Origin: Gnetum montanum
Lineage: Eukaryota; Streptophyta; Gnetopsida; Gnetales; Gnetaceae
DNA: 64,000 bases
Direction of reading: 5' to 3'
Assembly: GCA_015680685.1 (NCBI GenBank)
Contig: MNCI01004792.1
Coordinates: 212,558-276,557, forward strand
Of this stretch, positions 46,116-57,098 are shown piece after piece. The notes under the pieces are model-generated. The model saw nothing but the letters and a program-made list of their open reading frames with translations, had not been told where the DNA came from and did no database searches. Within the stretch, counting starts at the first letter, position 1. Each line of letters opens with the position of its first letter. The position numbers and the translations under genes are program-made.

Positions 46116-49100
46116 ATGGTGAAGAAGAATACACCTATGAAGAACCTTGTGTTGGAGGAGGTGGAGGCTAATGTTGAGACCTTAGCACATCTTCCATGCC
46201 CAAGGATTGATCAAGGTTCCATAGTAGGGTATGTCATTCTTACTAGTTTTCTATTCCATTTTAGATTCCATTTTCTAGTTTGTGTTCCATTTTTCATATC
46301 TACGCTTGTATATTTGTTATTTTTAAATTTTGTAAAAATCCTAGCATAAATCTAGGCCACTTTTATGCATTTTCAATGTTATCATGTTGAAGTTTAAATG
46401 CTTTTGCCATGAATTTCATGGGTTTTATACTTTTTCCACCTAGATAAGTAACGTTACTTTTAGATTTTTCTCTAAGAAAATGATTTAGTTTTTAATTTTT
46501 CTAATGCTATAAGGTAATTTTCTACTATTTTTTAGTCAAAAATATTTTTGAACTACTTATTTTTGCTTAATGGATGATTTTCTATGACTGTTTTTGTTAG
46601 GTTGCATCAAAATGGTTTCTTGTTCTAGCACCATATTCTAAGTTGTGTAATTTTTTGTATAGTGAAATATTAATAAATTTTAAGTTTTATTATTATGATT
46701 TTATTCTGCAATTCAAGGATTCCAACAAATATTAAATCACTGAATTTAGATAACCAGTTTGGCCATTATGGTCATTTTCGTCAGCTTGCGTGAAAATGGG
46801 TTTTGGAATGACAACCACAGTCAAGTCACTTATGAAATTTTTTCTGAAAAAATAGTTGAAATTTTTTACATTTTCTTATTATGAGGTCATATTTTTTGGT
46901 TTTTTTATTCCAACAGTTATGGAATCATTAAATTCTGTTTAAAAAAAACTAATTAGTTACAGTTGTTTCTATTTACTCATGTGAAATCACGGTTAGAAGG
47001 ATATGACTCCTTTATCCCTATGAAGATGGACAACGTTGAGGTTGTGAAAACTTTTTCTATCAACATCCCATAATCTTGGGTTATTTTAAGGTATTGGAAA
47101 GGCGTTAAAATTTATTTAGATGGAAATAAAATCTTTATAATATTTTTCCTAAATGTTTTCCTATGGTTGTCTTGATGCTAAGTGTAATTTTGGTTGTAAA
47201 CTTAGATCATGTTTTTAATTTTTAATAAGTGTTATTATTTCATGTTATATGATTGGGTCATTATCATGTTTAGTATTTTAATGTACTTTTAGTTTTTAGC
47301 TCTAGTTTACATTGTCATGATGGTTGTATGTTGAATGTTATAGGGCTTTCTTGAAGTCCATTCTCATTATTATAGAGATGGTGGGATTTCTATGCTGCAT
47401 CCACCATTCCAAGCCTAACTCCCAAGCTCTAGATATGGAGTGGGACCATAGTGGGATATGGTTCAATCTAGGGGCTAAATACTTTCTTGTGTACCTCTTG
47501 CACAATTTCAATGTAATGGTTTGATCACACTTAACAATTGAACCAGCAACGGTGATTCTGGAGACCATCTTGCCTGGATCCTTTTGTCTCATTGTTAAGT
47601 TCTTGATAGATGAACCTGACACCTATACAAAGAGGGCAAACAAATATGGTGCTACTACTGTGGGCTCTCACAAATTATCAAGAATTTTGGAGATGCCTAA
47701 ATTTAGCCAATATAATATAGTAAACACTTTGATTGTTGGCCATCGTGTGCACACATTATTTCAAAATCCTCTAGGATCTATTTATCGCATAGAGGGGTAA
47801 GTAAGGTTGTCTTTGGTTTATGGTTGTATGCTTAGGTTATAATATTTTTTGTTTCACTTGCCTACAGGTTTAGGATGGATGATTGAGGTTTCATTAAACA
47901 TGAAAACCTCTTGTTGTTAGCCTACATAGCTTTAGAGGTGTTCATCAAAAGCCCAAATGTGAAGTTTGCAATGTCGAAATAGATAGTAGGTGACCTTGAA
48001 GAAAACATTGGGCATTACTATAAGGCTTATATGAGGTGCCAAAAGAATGGGAAAATGGATAGTTGGTGGACTAGTCCATTTCTTGATAACTTAAATGTTA
48101 ACTCACCTCCTAGCTCTCTTAAGATACCCTCATTTAATAGGAAAATTGAGTATATTTACCTCATTGATTTTAGGTTATTCACATACTACCATTTTTTTCT
48201 AGTTATTTTTGTTTTGGTTATTGAAGTAGTTATTTTTAGTTTTTTGCTTTAACTTACTTAAAATTTTGTTGTAATTTTCTTTACATGATGTACCTACACT
48301 AAGGCTAATGGTCTATCCTTTGTAATGTTGCAAAGGCTACTCCCTCAGCTAAAGTCATAATTGTTACTTTAAATCATACTGATAAGACCCTGATCCTCAA
48401 GTTCAGTGAGGTGAAATCCTCATAGGACTGGTTGTCATACCATGCTCTTGATGTTATACATGTAATGATTATTCATGTAGGATTTTGTAACCTCTTCATG
48501 GCCATAATACAAATTGTTCCCATCACATAAATGTTAAACATTATTAACTCCTTTAGCTAAGGAGTCATGAAGTTCACAACTTGGGTTCCTCTTTGGTGTT
48601 CGAAATGATGGCACACATGTTACTACCAAAGTAAGTAAGGAGGTAGAGCACTAAGAGGAAGAAGAAGAGTGGCTAGGCACTCCCTGTGGTAGCAAGGGAT
48701 ACCGTTTGAAAGAGATCAAATTACCATTGATAACAGAAACATATCCCTTATTCCAATCTTGGCCATTTCCTAAATTATTATAATGGGGGAAGGTCTTAGG
48801 CATGGAGTAATATTTGGCCATGAAGTAAGTACTTATCAAAGGTACTCAATTTAATTATTCTACTCACCTACTTTTTGGGCTTTAGAGTGAATTTTAAAAG
48901 CTTCGCATTAATGTCCACATGAAGTTCCATGTGCACTTCATGCCCATTCTGGCTTACTTAAGGAGGTCTAAAGAGTTCTTAGTGGTGATATGGGGTGGTT
49001 TATGGGTTACTCAAGATTCATCCTAGTTGATCAAACCTTGGGTTAAGCTTCTTTCTTTGACAAAATAGGCCTAGGACCTACCAAAATCTATGGGTAAGTC

Positions 49101-51005
49101 GTTGTCGATAATTATGAAGGATATGACTGGTAGGTGTTGTGTATCCCTTGATATCATAGGGACAAAACATCTCATAGCACCCGCTAGCACCAAAAAGGCC
49201 CTAACACTATGCAAGAATGCTAAAGGGATAGCTAGGGCCAAGCTTAAGAGGCCTTTGGCTGATGAACCAACACTAGTGATTGTGGAGGATATGAAGAAGT
49301 AGAAGTTGTTCATGAAACTTAGAGATGTATGCCATGAATTTAGAGGTATTTTGTATCTTGGTTTTATTATTTCATTAATCTATTTTAAGGTTTAAGTTAG
49401 TTACACTTTTCCTTTCAGACAAAACATGCTTAGTGGTTCTATGTCCTTACAATTAATGTTCTTGCAGAAAAGTAGTAGAAATGGGAAGCTAGGGCCATGG
49501 TAGCAGCCATTGAGGTGGAGAAAAGATATTAGGAGGAGGAGGAACTATAACCTCAAGAAGAGAAATATTAAGATATTATGATGCTCATGAGGTTAAATAT
49601 GAAGGCTTAACATCTCTTGCCCTTATGGCCCACTTTGATGCTATGTTAGAGAATCTCCAAATGAGTGAACCTCCTATCACCCTACTGGAGGACCTATTAG
49701 GTATGTATGGTTTTTGATATTAGGTATTATACATCATTATTAATTTTTTTTATTCATGTCTATTTTTGACCATGGTTGTTGATTTCTTGCTACACTTTTC
49801 ATAGCCCAAGAAATGTAGGCAAATTCTTTAACCTCCACCATCCACATGCAATCGTGGATGAAAACCCTTGATAAAATTGAATTCATGCAAGCTATAGTTG
49901 AAGACATGATTAGCCAACTTTAGAAAATAGCTCCTAATATTAGTAAGGGTTCTTACTTTTTTTTCCTTTATTATTATTTATTTTATGTTTTCATTCTTGT
50001 ATTTTCATTTTGTTTATTTTCAATTTCCATGGTTACATAGTTCCTATTGCTAAGTGGTTCTATTTGTTGGTTACAACACCTAAAATGAGATGAAACCCTC
50101 ATAAACTAGTGAAGGTGGATGTGTTGCCTTCTTTGCTATTCATTTAGAGAATGTCCCACATAATTTGTATGAGGGTGTCATTGGATGTGCACTCTCATGT
50201 GATAAGCCTTTGTGGGAGTGCAGATGATCCAACAAGTTTTGCAAATACTTCATAGAAACCTAAATGAACAACAAAGACTTCCTACACACCAAGGAGATAA
50301 CTTGGGCTTGTTATTGGAGCATAGTTCAAGGTAAGGTTGCCTTTGCCAGATAGGTAGTAGAGTAGAAGATCCAAATGAATCTCATCAATCACAAGGTTAG
50401 TGAGAGGAAAGACTATTGCGGTCTGGTCCTTAAGTGGAATCATACATAGAAGGACCACAAGTAGATATACAAGTCTGCATGGGATGCTCACCTTTGGCTA
50501 AAAGATGAATCCAAATAGTGATGAAAGCTCAAATTATGTATGATGGGTATCAATGTGGAGGCGGTCTATGAGACATTTGTAAAGAACATGGTTGTGGGTA
50601 ATTCCCCTACTCATCATGTCACTACTACATTAGGGGAAACATCCACTACCATGTTCTCACATTGGCCCCCTACATGGGGCAACATTGACAAGACTAATAT
50701 CCTAATAATCATTAATCTTAGGGATGAAAACTAGTCCCACATGTCTAAAGAACAACTTATTCATTGTCTAGAGGTTGGCCTTTAGAACTTCCCCAAAGAC
50801 CATGCAGTTTCGACATCATCTCAGGTTTGCTTTCTCTTTTAGTTATTTTTAAGTTTTACTTTTTTTTAAGTTATTTACATTGTTTTGATATGCATTGGTT
50901 AGTAATTAGTTTTGTGTTGTCTTTTCATAGGTTCCAAATGACGATAGCGGCCCCAATGGCAAACATGGAGATGATCCCCCACCTCCTCCTATGGATGTCA
51001 CTTAG
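46116..51005 (+). pseudogene. Spliced antisense gene inside Tat element C, unknown function
   Basis: Exons I can place: 46116-46228, 47344-47796, 47868-~48173, ~48340-48835, ~48890-49345, ~49420-49700, ~49812-49945, 50041-50823 and 50931-51005. Donor and acceptor signals are good, for example GGGTAAGTAAG/CTACAG around 47797-47867 and CATAG before 50931. Intron 1 is ~1.1 kb, the others 70-150. Exon 1 MVKKNTPMKNLVLEEVE aligns with RRSIAPKTHLVLAKVG of A; exon 2 ILETILPG and EMPKFSQYNIVN with IIEAMLPG and DMPEYQCYHPYN; exon 3 FRMDD and LLAYIALEVF with FYIDDDGV and LLATTQLAL; exon 4 KVIIVTLN with EVTVVTSK; a later exon SWMKTLDKIEFMQAIVEDMI with the FMQGLVDDMI exon; the penultimate LWECR and KWNHT-KDHK-IYK; the last an acidic, Pro-rich tail. 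A few in-frame stops make it a pseudogene as it stands. Function unknown. Confidence 0.75.
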
Positions 51006-51289
51006 TTCCCCTAGTTGCCCTTCTAGTTGTTTTAATTCCATGTTGATGATGATGCATGGCTAGTGTTAGCCAAAATAGTGTTAGCCAAAATAGCTAAGGT
51101 TATGACACTATGGACATTTTAACTTTAACTTTAATTTTAATCTTTTAAGTTTTAAATTTTAAATATGGCTACAATGTTGTAGCATTATGGTTTTTTCTAT
51201 GCTATGGTTGTACTATGTTTTGGTAACATTGGTTAGATTTAATTTTCATGTGGTAGAAGGTTAAAATTTCCATGTAATCGAATCAAAAA
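51006..51289. other. Junction between antisense gene end and gag end in C
   Basis: AT-rich, no ORF. The protease and the AAAACTAG repeats expected here from A and D are absent, so this is probably a deletion scar. Confidence 0.45.
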
Positions 51290-53150
51290 CTAAAGAGAAA
51301 ATGAGGTGTAAAGTTATTTTCCAGTTTAAGTCCTTGATAGCCTATGTGGAAAAACTTATATGCCTTGGTCATGACTTCCTCAATGCGATGGAACAGATCA
51401 AGTAATTACTCAAACAAAAGAACACTATCTTCCATTACCATAGGGGCCCCAAAGGTTGATGGTTGATTGTTTTTTTTTGGTAGAAAGGACCTTGGGTTGA
51501 TTATTTGTTGGCCCTTGGTTGGTTGGTTTATTTTTCTTGGGTACAATTTCTAGGGATACGTTGTTTTCCCTACCATTCTTCTTGTATTTACATGCATGTT
51601 AGTTCTTATATGCCACAGAGGTAGGATTGTGGTTTCTATGGCATCTTCTATATTCTTAGTCTAGGAAAAGGTTTGACTAAGAGACCATCAATCTAGGCAG
51701 TATAATTTCAACCTTTATGAAGTTATTAACCATCCCCTTAAAGATAGCAAAGAAATTCATTTTAAGTTATTGGCTCTGGTATCTCATTAAGCAAAGTGTT
51801 CGATTGTTAGATGAACTTTTGCACAAGATTAAGGGTTTCTTGCTTGACCTTCATTAGTTGGTCAAGCATGGTATGAGCTTTCAAGTTATACTTGAAATAG
51901 TTAACAAAATGTAAAATTAGTTCATCCAAAGAGGATATGGATCTTGTTGTCAAGGCATGGTACTAGTCAAGTACTTTTCCCATCAAAGACATGGAAGATT
52001 TGCATAATAATATGAGGCCATGCCTGAAACAATAAATACTTAGAGGAAAAGGTAATCAGGTGAGCATTTTAATTACCTTCATCATTGTATTTGGTGAACT
52101 ATGGCATAGGGACATCAAGACGAAGAGTTAGTAGTGGGACTATAGGAGTAATGGAATCATCTTGATAGAAGTTCATTATCTTCATAGTCTAGGACATTGA
52201 AGCCTTGAGCTTCCTTAACTCTATAGTTAATTCTTGGATCATTTAAAAATCCTAATCTAGGCCTTGAGGTGCCCTTGTTAGGTGTTGGGTTTGGACAAAT
52301 GTTTGAGGTGTAATCTATGAGGCTTGCAGTCTAGCTATCAGGTGAGACATTGAAGGAAGAGGCTAATTTACTATAGTGCTTGGTGGGCTAAACAAAGAAA
52401 ATGACATTTGTGCTAGTATTTGGAGCATAAATAGAATAAAATGGGTATGTGACCTTTGAGTTACTTGAAGTTCCATGGTTGACATCATCTAGGTGGTAGG
52501 AGTGTTAGTTATAGTGATAACCATTGATGATGGCTACACCATCTTCACCTTCGTAGAGAATGACATGGATGAGTGGAAGCTTGTGAATTGTGACACCAAG
52601 TGTGTTTGGTGTGCACCTATGATGGGTGTGGTCCTAAACATGGTTAGGTATGATGGAGACGAAGGAAATGGGATGTGTCTAGAGGAAGAGACAAAAGGGA
52701 TGGAGGTGGACACCATAGCCTTGGGAGTTCCTTGTTTGAAAAGCCCCCCAAAAGATTCTCAGTCTTAGACTCTATCTTGAGCACATCTTCCTCCCTTGGT
52801 TTCCCATGAAAGGTAGCCTTTTTGTTAATCTTGTCAACCTTAATGAGAAAGACTAAAATGATAGTGTACATGTTGTTAAGGAGTATTTGATCATAAGGAG
52901 AGGGAATATACTATTTTCCATTGTGATGGATGAGCTTAAATTACTTCATAGCTTCTACCTCCACTTGTGGGATTAGCATGCTAGCTTGGATCTTAGTGTA
53001 AATGAAGTTATAGTGTTGTTCATTTATTGCTACGAAATCAAGACTTTACCCAGTAAGTCTTAGGGATGGCCTACATTTCATCATGGCTAGGTCTTTAGGG
53101 TCATAAACGCTCATGTGTTATTGATCCAACCCATTGTCATTATAGTTGTA
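51290..53150 (-). pseudogene. gag: Gag of Tat element C, truncated, no protease
   Basis: Minus-strand reading. The N-terminal part (about 53110-52880: IYTKIQASMLIPQVEVEAMK, then YIPSPYDQILL) aligns with LMQLKIQANLPIDHVEREVK and FIPSAFDIIPL of D. The central motif IMNFYQDDSITPIVPLLTL and FTKYNDE (about 52190-52090) matches VMDFYQDDP of A. YNLKAHTMLDQLMKVKQETL and LNEIPEPIT (about 51900-51750) match YNLKPETTLDQLMDVKQDQL and LNEIHEPIV of A. A basic C-terminal region follows (about 51560-51300). No zinc knuckle or protease is left. Stops and frame changes are frequent. Confidence 0.75.
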
Positions 53151-53289
53151 AGACAACTATTGACTGTTGAAACAAAATGTTAAAAATTGGCTTTTTGGAT
53201 TATTACTATTTTTGGCCAAAAAGATGGCAAGTAGGGAAATCTACTAGTGTAGTAGACCAAAAATAGAAAGGTAGCAATACATGGTCACT

Positions 53290-53660
53290 AACAAGTTAAA
53301 CTAGAAAATAGAATCCTAAAAATAAAATGCTAGAAAATGGAATCCCAAAAATGGAATGCCAAAAAATGATATCATGAATATGAAAAGCTAGAAAATGGAA
53401 TCTCAAAAAATGAAATCTTGAAAAAGGAATCTTGCTGAATGAACTACACCAAATGGGATGGGTGTTGTAGCAGAAGGAAAATTTGTAGCAAAATCCAATG
53501 AATGGATTTTGACAAGAAATCGAAACTCAACAAAAAGGTTTTTGATAGGAAATGGAAACTCAATGGAATGGGTTTTAATAGGGAATGGAAGCTTAACAGA
53601 AAGGGTTTTCACAGGAAATGGAAATCTAATGAAATAAATTTTGATAGGAAATGATGGTCT
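53290..53660. repeat. Leader tandem repeats of element C (~35-base units)
   Basis: Units such as GATAGGAAATGGAAACTCAA and the variant AGAAAATGGAATCCCAAAAA repeat about every 30-36 bases between primer-binding site and gag. The sequence is unrelated to the leader repeats of A and D. Confidence 0.65.
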
Positions 53661-53724
53661 TGCAAGTATAGCGGAAGGACAAAAATAACTAAAATGGGTT
53701 TGTGGCCAAGAAATTGGGTAGAGG

Positions 53725-53741
53725 CCCTCCTTTTAGTGCTA
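53725..53741 (-). other. Primer-binding site of element C
   Basis: On the minus strand AGTTTTCTAGCACTAAAAGG follows the LTR end, aligning with AGTTTTCTGGTGCTAGAAGG of element A. The first G of TGG is mutated to A. Confidence 0.65.
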
Positions 53742-53747
53742 GAAAAC

Positions 53748-54118
53748 TATTGGTTTTGGAAATCTTGGTTGCTAGAATGGAAAAACCCTAAGATTTGAGC
53801 ACCAAAATAGTCTTAACTATGAATCCCAAGGGCCTATATAAAATGCAATTTAGGGTACCTTGGATGGGCTTGCTGATTACTCAAAGACTTAGATAAATAG
53901 AAATGTTTGTGGAAATGTAAATGTATTCGTTGACGAAATCAAAAATGAGAATGAAAACAAAAATAAAAACACTAATGGATCTAGCTAGAAAGAAGTGGGA
54001 ACAAAATTGCAATTATAAAAATAGATGCAAAAATGAAATAGAAACCAAAAGTTTGCATAGCATGAACAACCAAATTTATTTTAAAAATATAAAAAGGTGT
54101 GGGTTCACGGTGTACAAG
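53748..54118 (-). repeat. 5' LTR of element C, truncated
   Basis: Matches 35603-35965, including GCTAGAATGGAAAAACC, AATTGCAATTATAAAAATAG and GGGTTCACGGTGTA. Homology ends at ~54115, where an LTR of a different family begins in the opposite orientation. The outer ~1 kb is missing. Confidence 0.8.
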
Positions 54119-54990
54119 TGATGAGTGAGGAGGTACCCCTACACCCAGCCATATAAATCACTAAGGCATTATGCATGATTCAGTTGAATTCCATGGACCT
54201 ATAGTTATCTCATACACTAGTTTCTCTAGGAAGTGAAATGATGTTGAGAATGTTCATTGTCTTCCCAACTACACTTGTGCGGCTCAAGGGTATGGTTTAA
54301 GTGTAATTGAGGTATATGAATTTTTGTCATTTTATATTTTATGGATGTAATCGCCTACAACAAGAATGAAGAATAGAGTAGATTGAAAACTAATGTCTAC
54401 TACCTAACCAGCCTAACACAAGTAACCATCCCACTTTTCTGGACACATCCTAAACACATATAGCGTTTTTGGGCTATGAAATGTTAAGTGTTGCTAAGTT
54501 ACCAAGTACTATATGAATGATCGAAGTGGTCATGCTTGCACTTATTAACTACTAGAAATAAATTGCTTGATTCAAATGCATTAAAGTAAAGAGAAAGAAG
54601 GTAAAATGAATTAAGGAAAATATTAAGCTATTCTTAGTGTTGCAAGGATTAAAAAGAGGTCATTTTATTCCCATCACACTACTATGCTTAGGTACATCAA
54701 TGCTTGATCAAAGAACCATAAACACTTTAGACTACTTCTATGGGCACTCAAAAAATATTCTAACTTTGAGGAAAATAAATGGTAAGAGGTTCACTACTCT
54801 AACTAAGAATGACCAAAAACTTCCCCAAAATGGGAGCCCATACATGGTATTAATAGACTGGGAAATATACCCCAATGTCGGATATTCGATGTTAGATCTA
54901 TGCCTCAACGTTGCACACGTGATGTCATGGACCAAACGTCATGTACATGATGTTGTGGTTGACATCAAATGATGATATATCATACTTCCA
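54119..54990 (-). repeat. LTR of a third family, minus orientation (left arm of a large inverted repeat)
   Basis: Starts TGATGAGTG and matches the reverse complement of 55470-56261 over about 800 bases, with shared phrases such as GGTACCCCTACA, TCATACACTAGTT and GAATATTTTCTGAGTGCC-type sequence. A 111-codon open stretch at 54637-54972 is inside the LTR and not treated as a gene. Confidence 0.75.
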
Positions 54991-55469
54991 TGATTGAATT
55001 AAAATTCATCCTCAAGTGAAGAAGAGGAGGGATAATTTCTTTATAATATAACATATTGGGTAGGTATGGGATTATTGACTCTCACACAAACTAACTTAGA
55101 TGAAATATACATACAGAATATGAATGTCCAAGTGTATAGAATTATAATTTTTACAACATTGGGTGTTCATGATAGGAGAACTGAATGCCCTAGATAGCAC
55201 TGGCATTCAACACCTCCTAGCAGTAGAAGAATGAGAGAGAGAGAGAGAAGAGATCCAATGATCACAAACTATCCTCCTTGTGTGGTACTATTGCATCATC
55301 CTTGGTGAAGATAGTGTTACTTCCAGTCCATGATTCCCACTACAATCATAATAGAATCATGAATTAGTATGTAATGTATAACACATAACTATTAAATGCC
55401 TAGTCTCATCAATGGTTACAATCAACTAGGTTGTGATTGTGGTTGATTGGTTTCTTAAGTAGTGATGAA
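54991..55469. other. Spacer between the two inverted LTR arms
   Basis: AT-rich, with a GA dinucleotide run near 55230-55250. It probably contains the outer, unmatched parts of the two LTRs. No gene seen. Confidence 0.4.
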
Positions 55470-56261
55470 CTACTATTTGTGTCAGTTGCAACATTAGGTA
55501 CATGACGTTGGGGCCTAGATCTGATATCAGATATTTAACATTGGGGTATATTCCCCAAGTCCATGAATACTATGCCTAGGCTCCCATTTTGAGTTATTTT
55601 TTATCATTCTTAGTTAGAGTAGCCAAAGCTCTTATGTTTTTTTTACCTCAAAGTTAGAATATTTTCTGAGTGCCTATAGAAGGAATCTTAAGTGTGTACG
55701 ATTCTTTGTTTAAGCATTGATGTACCTAAGCATAGTAGTGTGATGGAAATAAAACAAAATCTTTTGAAAATCCTTGCAGCACTAAGAATAGCTTAATATT
55801 TTCTTTAATGCATTCTACTTTCTTATTCTTTACTTTAATAAATTTGATTAAAGAATTTATTTTCAGTATTAATGAACATGAGCATGACCACTTTGATCAT
55901 TTATATAGTACTTGGTAACCCAGCAACGCTTAATTTTTGGTAGCCCAATAGTGCTATATGTGTTTAGGATGTGTCTAGGAAAGTGGGGCAGTTGCAATCT
56001 ATTCTACCCTTTATTCTTGTTGTAGGTGATTGCATCCATAAAATATAAAATGATAAAATTTCATATACCTCAATTACACTTAAATCATACCCTGGAGCCT
56101 CACAAGTGTACTTGGAAAGACAATGAATGTGCTCAATGTAGTTTCACTTCCTAGAGGAACTAGTGTATGAGATGATTATAGGTCCATGAAATTCAATCGT
56201 ATCATGTGTAATACCTTAGTGATTTGTATGGTTGGATGTAGGGGTACCTCGCCACTCATCA
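55470..56261 (+). repeat. LTR of the third family, plus orientation (right arm)
   Basis: Ends CCACTCATCA and is followed after one base by a primer-binding site, so this copy is the 5' LTR of a plus-strand element. Its 5' boundary is uncertain; only the part matching the left arm is listed. Confidence 0.7.
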
Positions 56262-56262
56262 T

Positions 56263-56279
56263 TGGCAACATTGCTAGGA
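56263..56279 (+). other. Primer-binding site (Asp/Glu tRNA type)
   Basis: TGGCAACATTGCTAGGA resembles TGGCGCCGTTGCCGGGGA, the Asp-tRNA site common in plant gypsy elements, with changes that are mostly G to A or C to T. Confidence 0.55.
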
Positions 56280-56421
56280 ATATTTTTGTTTTTTTGTGTG
56301 CTATCTAGGATCTAGTGAAAGTATTTAAATTGTTGGAATGAACTTAAGAGTCATATCTTGCATTAAAATTACTACATAAAATTCTCAAAGCACATTGTGA
56401 TTTTTGTTTTGCTAATCAACA

Positions 56422-56985
56422 ATGTCTTCTTCTCATAGGAGCACTTCTCTATCCAAGCTTGATAATGCTCATCCATCAAAGCCTCAATAATATTAAATTA
56501 CATATACTCATCTTGATGAATATGTGTCAAAATTCACCTTCATCTTACACTAGGATGAATAACTATAGTGGCGTGACATGGAAGGAAACATCGTGTTGCT
56601 GCTCAATCATGTAGCCCCTGCAATGCTCTATCAAATAATTGCATGATGCAATCTTCAACACTACCATGGGGAATATATCATGGAAGATGTTGATGATAGG
56701 GATTATTGTCCCATTGAAGCACAACTCCTACAAGATCAGCAACTAGAGTAACACTATGAAATTTCAAAGGGAAATGAACTTAATGATTATCCATTCCTAT
56801 TGTACCAACATGTTAGTGGGGATTTTCCACTTAATGATGCTCCTCTATTTAACTTTGATGATGAAGGTTAAAACTAGAATCTACACTCTACAATTCACAA
56901 TCCTAATTTTGGTAACAAGGGATCCAATGACAAAGTAGGATTTGGAGGGGCAAGTCAAGATAGGGATGTAGGAAATAAGTAAGAT
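56422..56985 (+). pseudogene. Unrecognised ORF downstream of the third-family LTR
   Basis: Starts MSSSHRSTSLSKLDNAHPSK about 140 bases after the primer-binding site. Later blocks are HLDEYVSKFTFILH, GNIVLLLNHVAPAMLYQI, an acidic run YIMEDVDDRDYCPIEAQLL, DFPLNDAPLFNFDDEG and NPNFGNKGSNDKVGFGG. Six or so stops interrupt about 185 codons. Position suggests a gag N-terminus, but no gag motif is visible. It ends where the duplication before element D begins. Confidence 0.4.
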
Positions 56986-57000
56986 CATGACAGTGGTTGT

Positions 57001-57098
57001 TGAAACACCACTAATTTCAGCCTAACACTTTGAAATGAGAACAAAGAGGGGCCAATGTAACACCACTAATTTCAGCCTAACACTTTGAAATGAGAACA
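57001..57098 (+). repeat. 55-base direct duplication at the start of LTR D
   Basis: A ~42-base segment (CACCACTAATTTCAGCC and the 25 bases after it) appears at 57001 and again at 57056. The first copy is followed by AAAGAGGGGCCAA, a polypurine tract, and then the second copy, which is the LTR start. A polypurine tract outside a 5' LTR is unexpected. Confidence 0.8.

Larger units (their letters stand above)
35603..54118 (-). mobile_element. Tat-lineage Ty3/gypsy element C (minus strand, ~18.5 kb)
   Basis: Read on the minus strand: partial 5' LTR (54118-53748), primer-binding site (53741), leader repeats, gag (about 53150-51290), antisense gene on the plus strand (46116-51005), palindromic tandem array (45770-42000), pol (41470-38060), TTAAACTAG-type repeats (38045-37930), polypurine tract (37012-36996) and 3' LTR (36995-35603). 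Layout and size match element A except that protease and gag zinc knuckle are missing and the array is added. Direct repeats at 35603-35965 and 53748-54118 prove the LTR pair. It interrupts a copia relic on its left side. Confidence 0.8.

Noticed and set aside
46116-51005. Independent host gene with introns
   Set aside because: Homology to the antisense genes in A and D, and its place within element C, show that it belongs to the retrotransposon, although a host origin in the distant past is possible.
53403-53612. Minus-strand open frame of 69 codons
   Set aside because: Translation of the 35-base leader repeats of C; periodic and without function.
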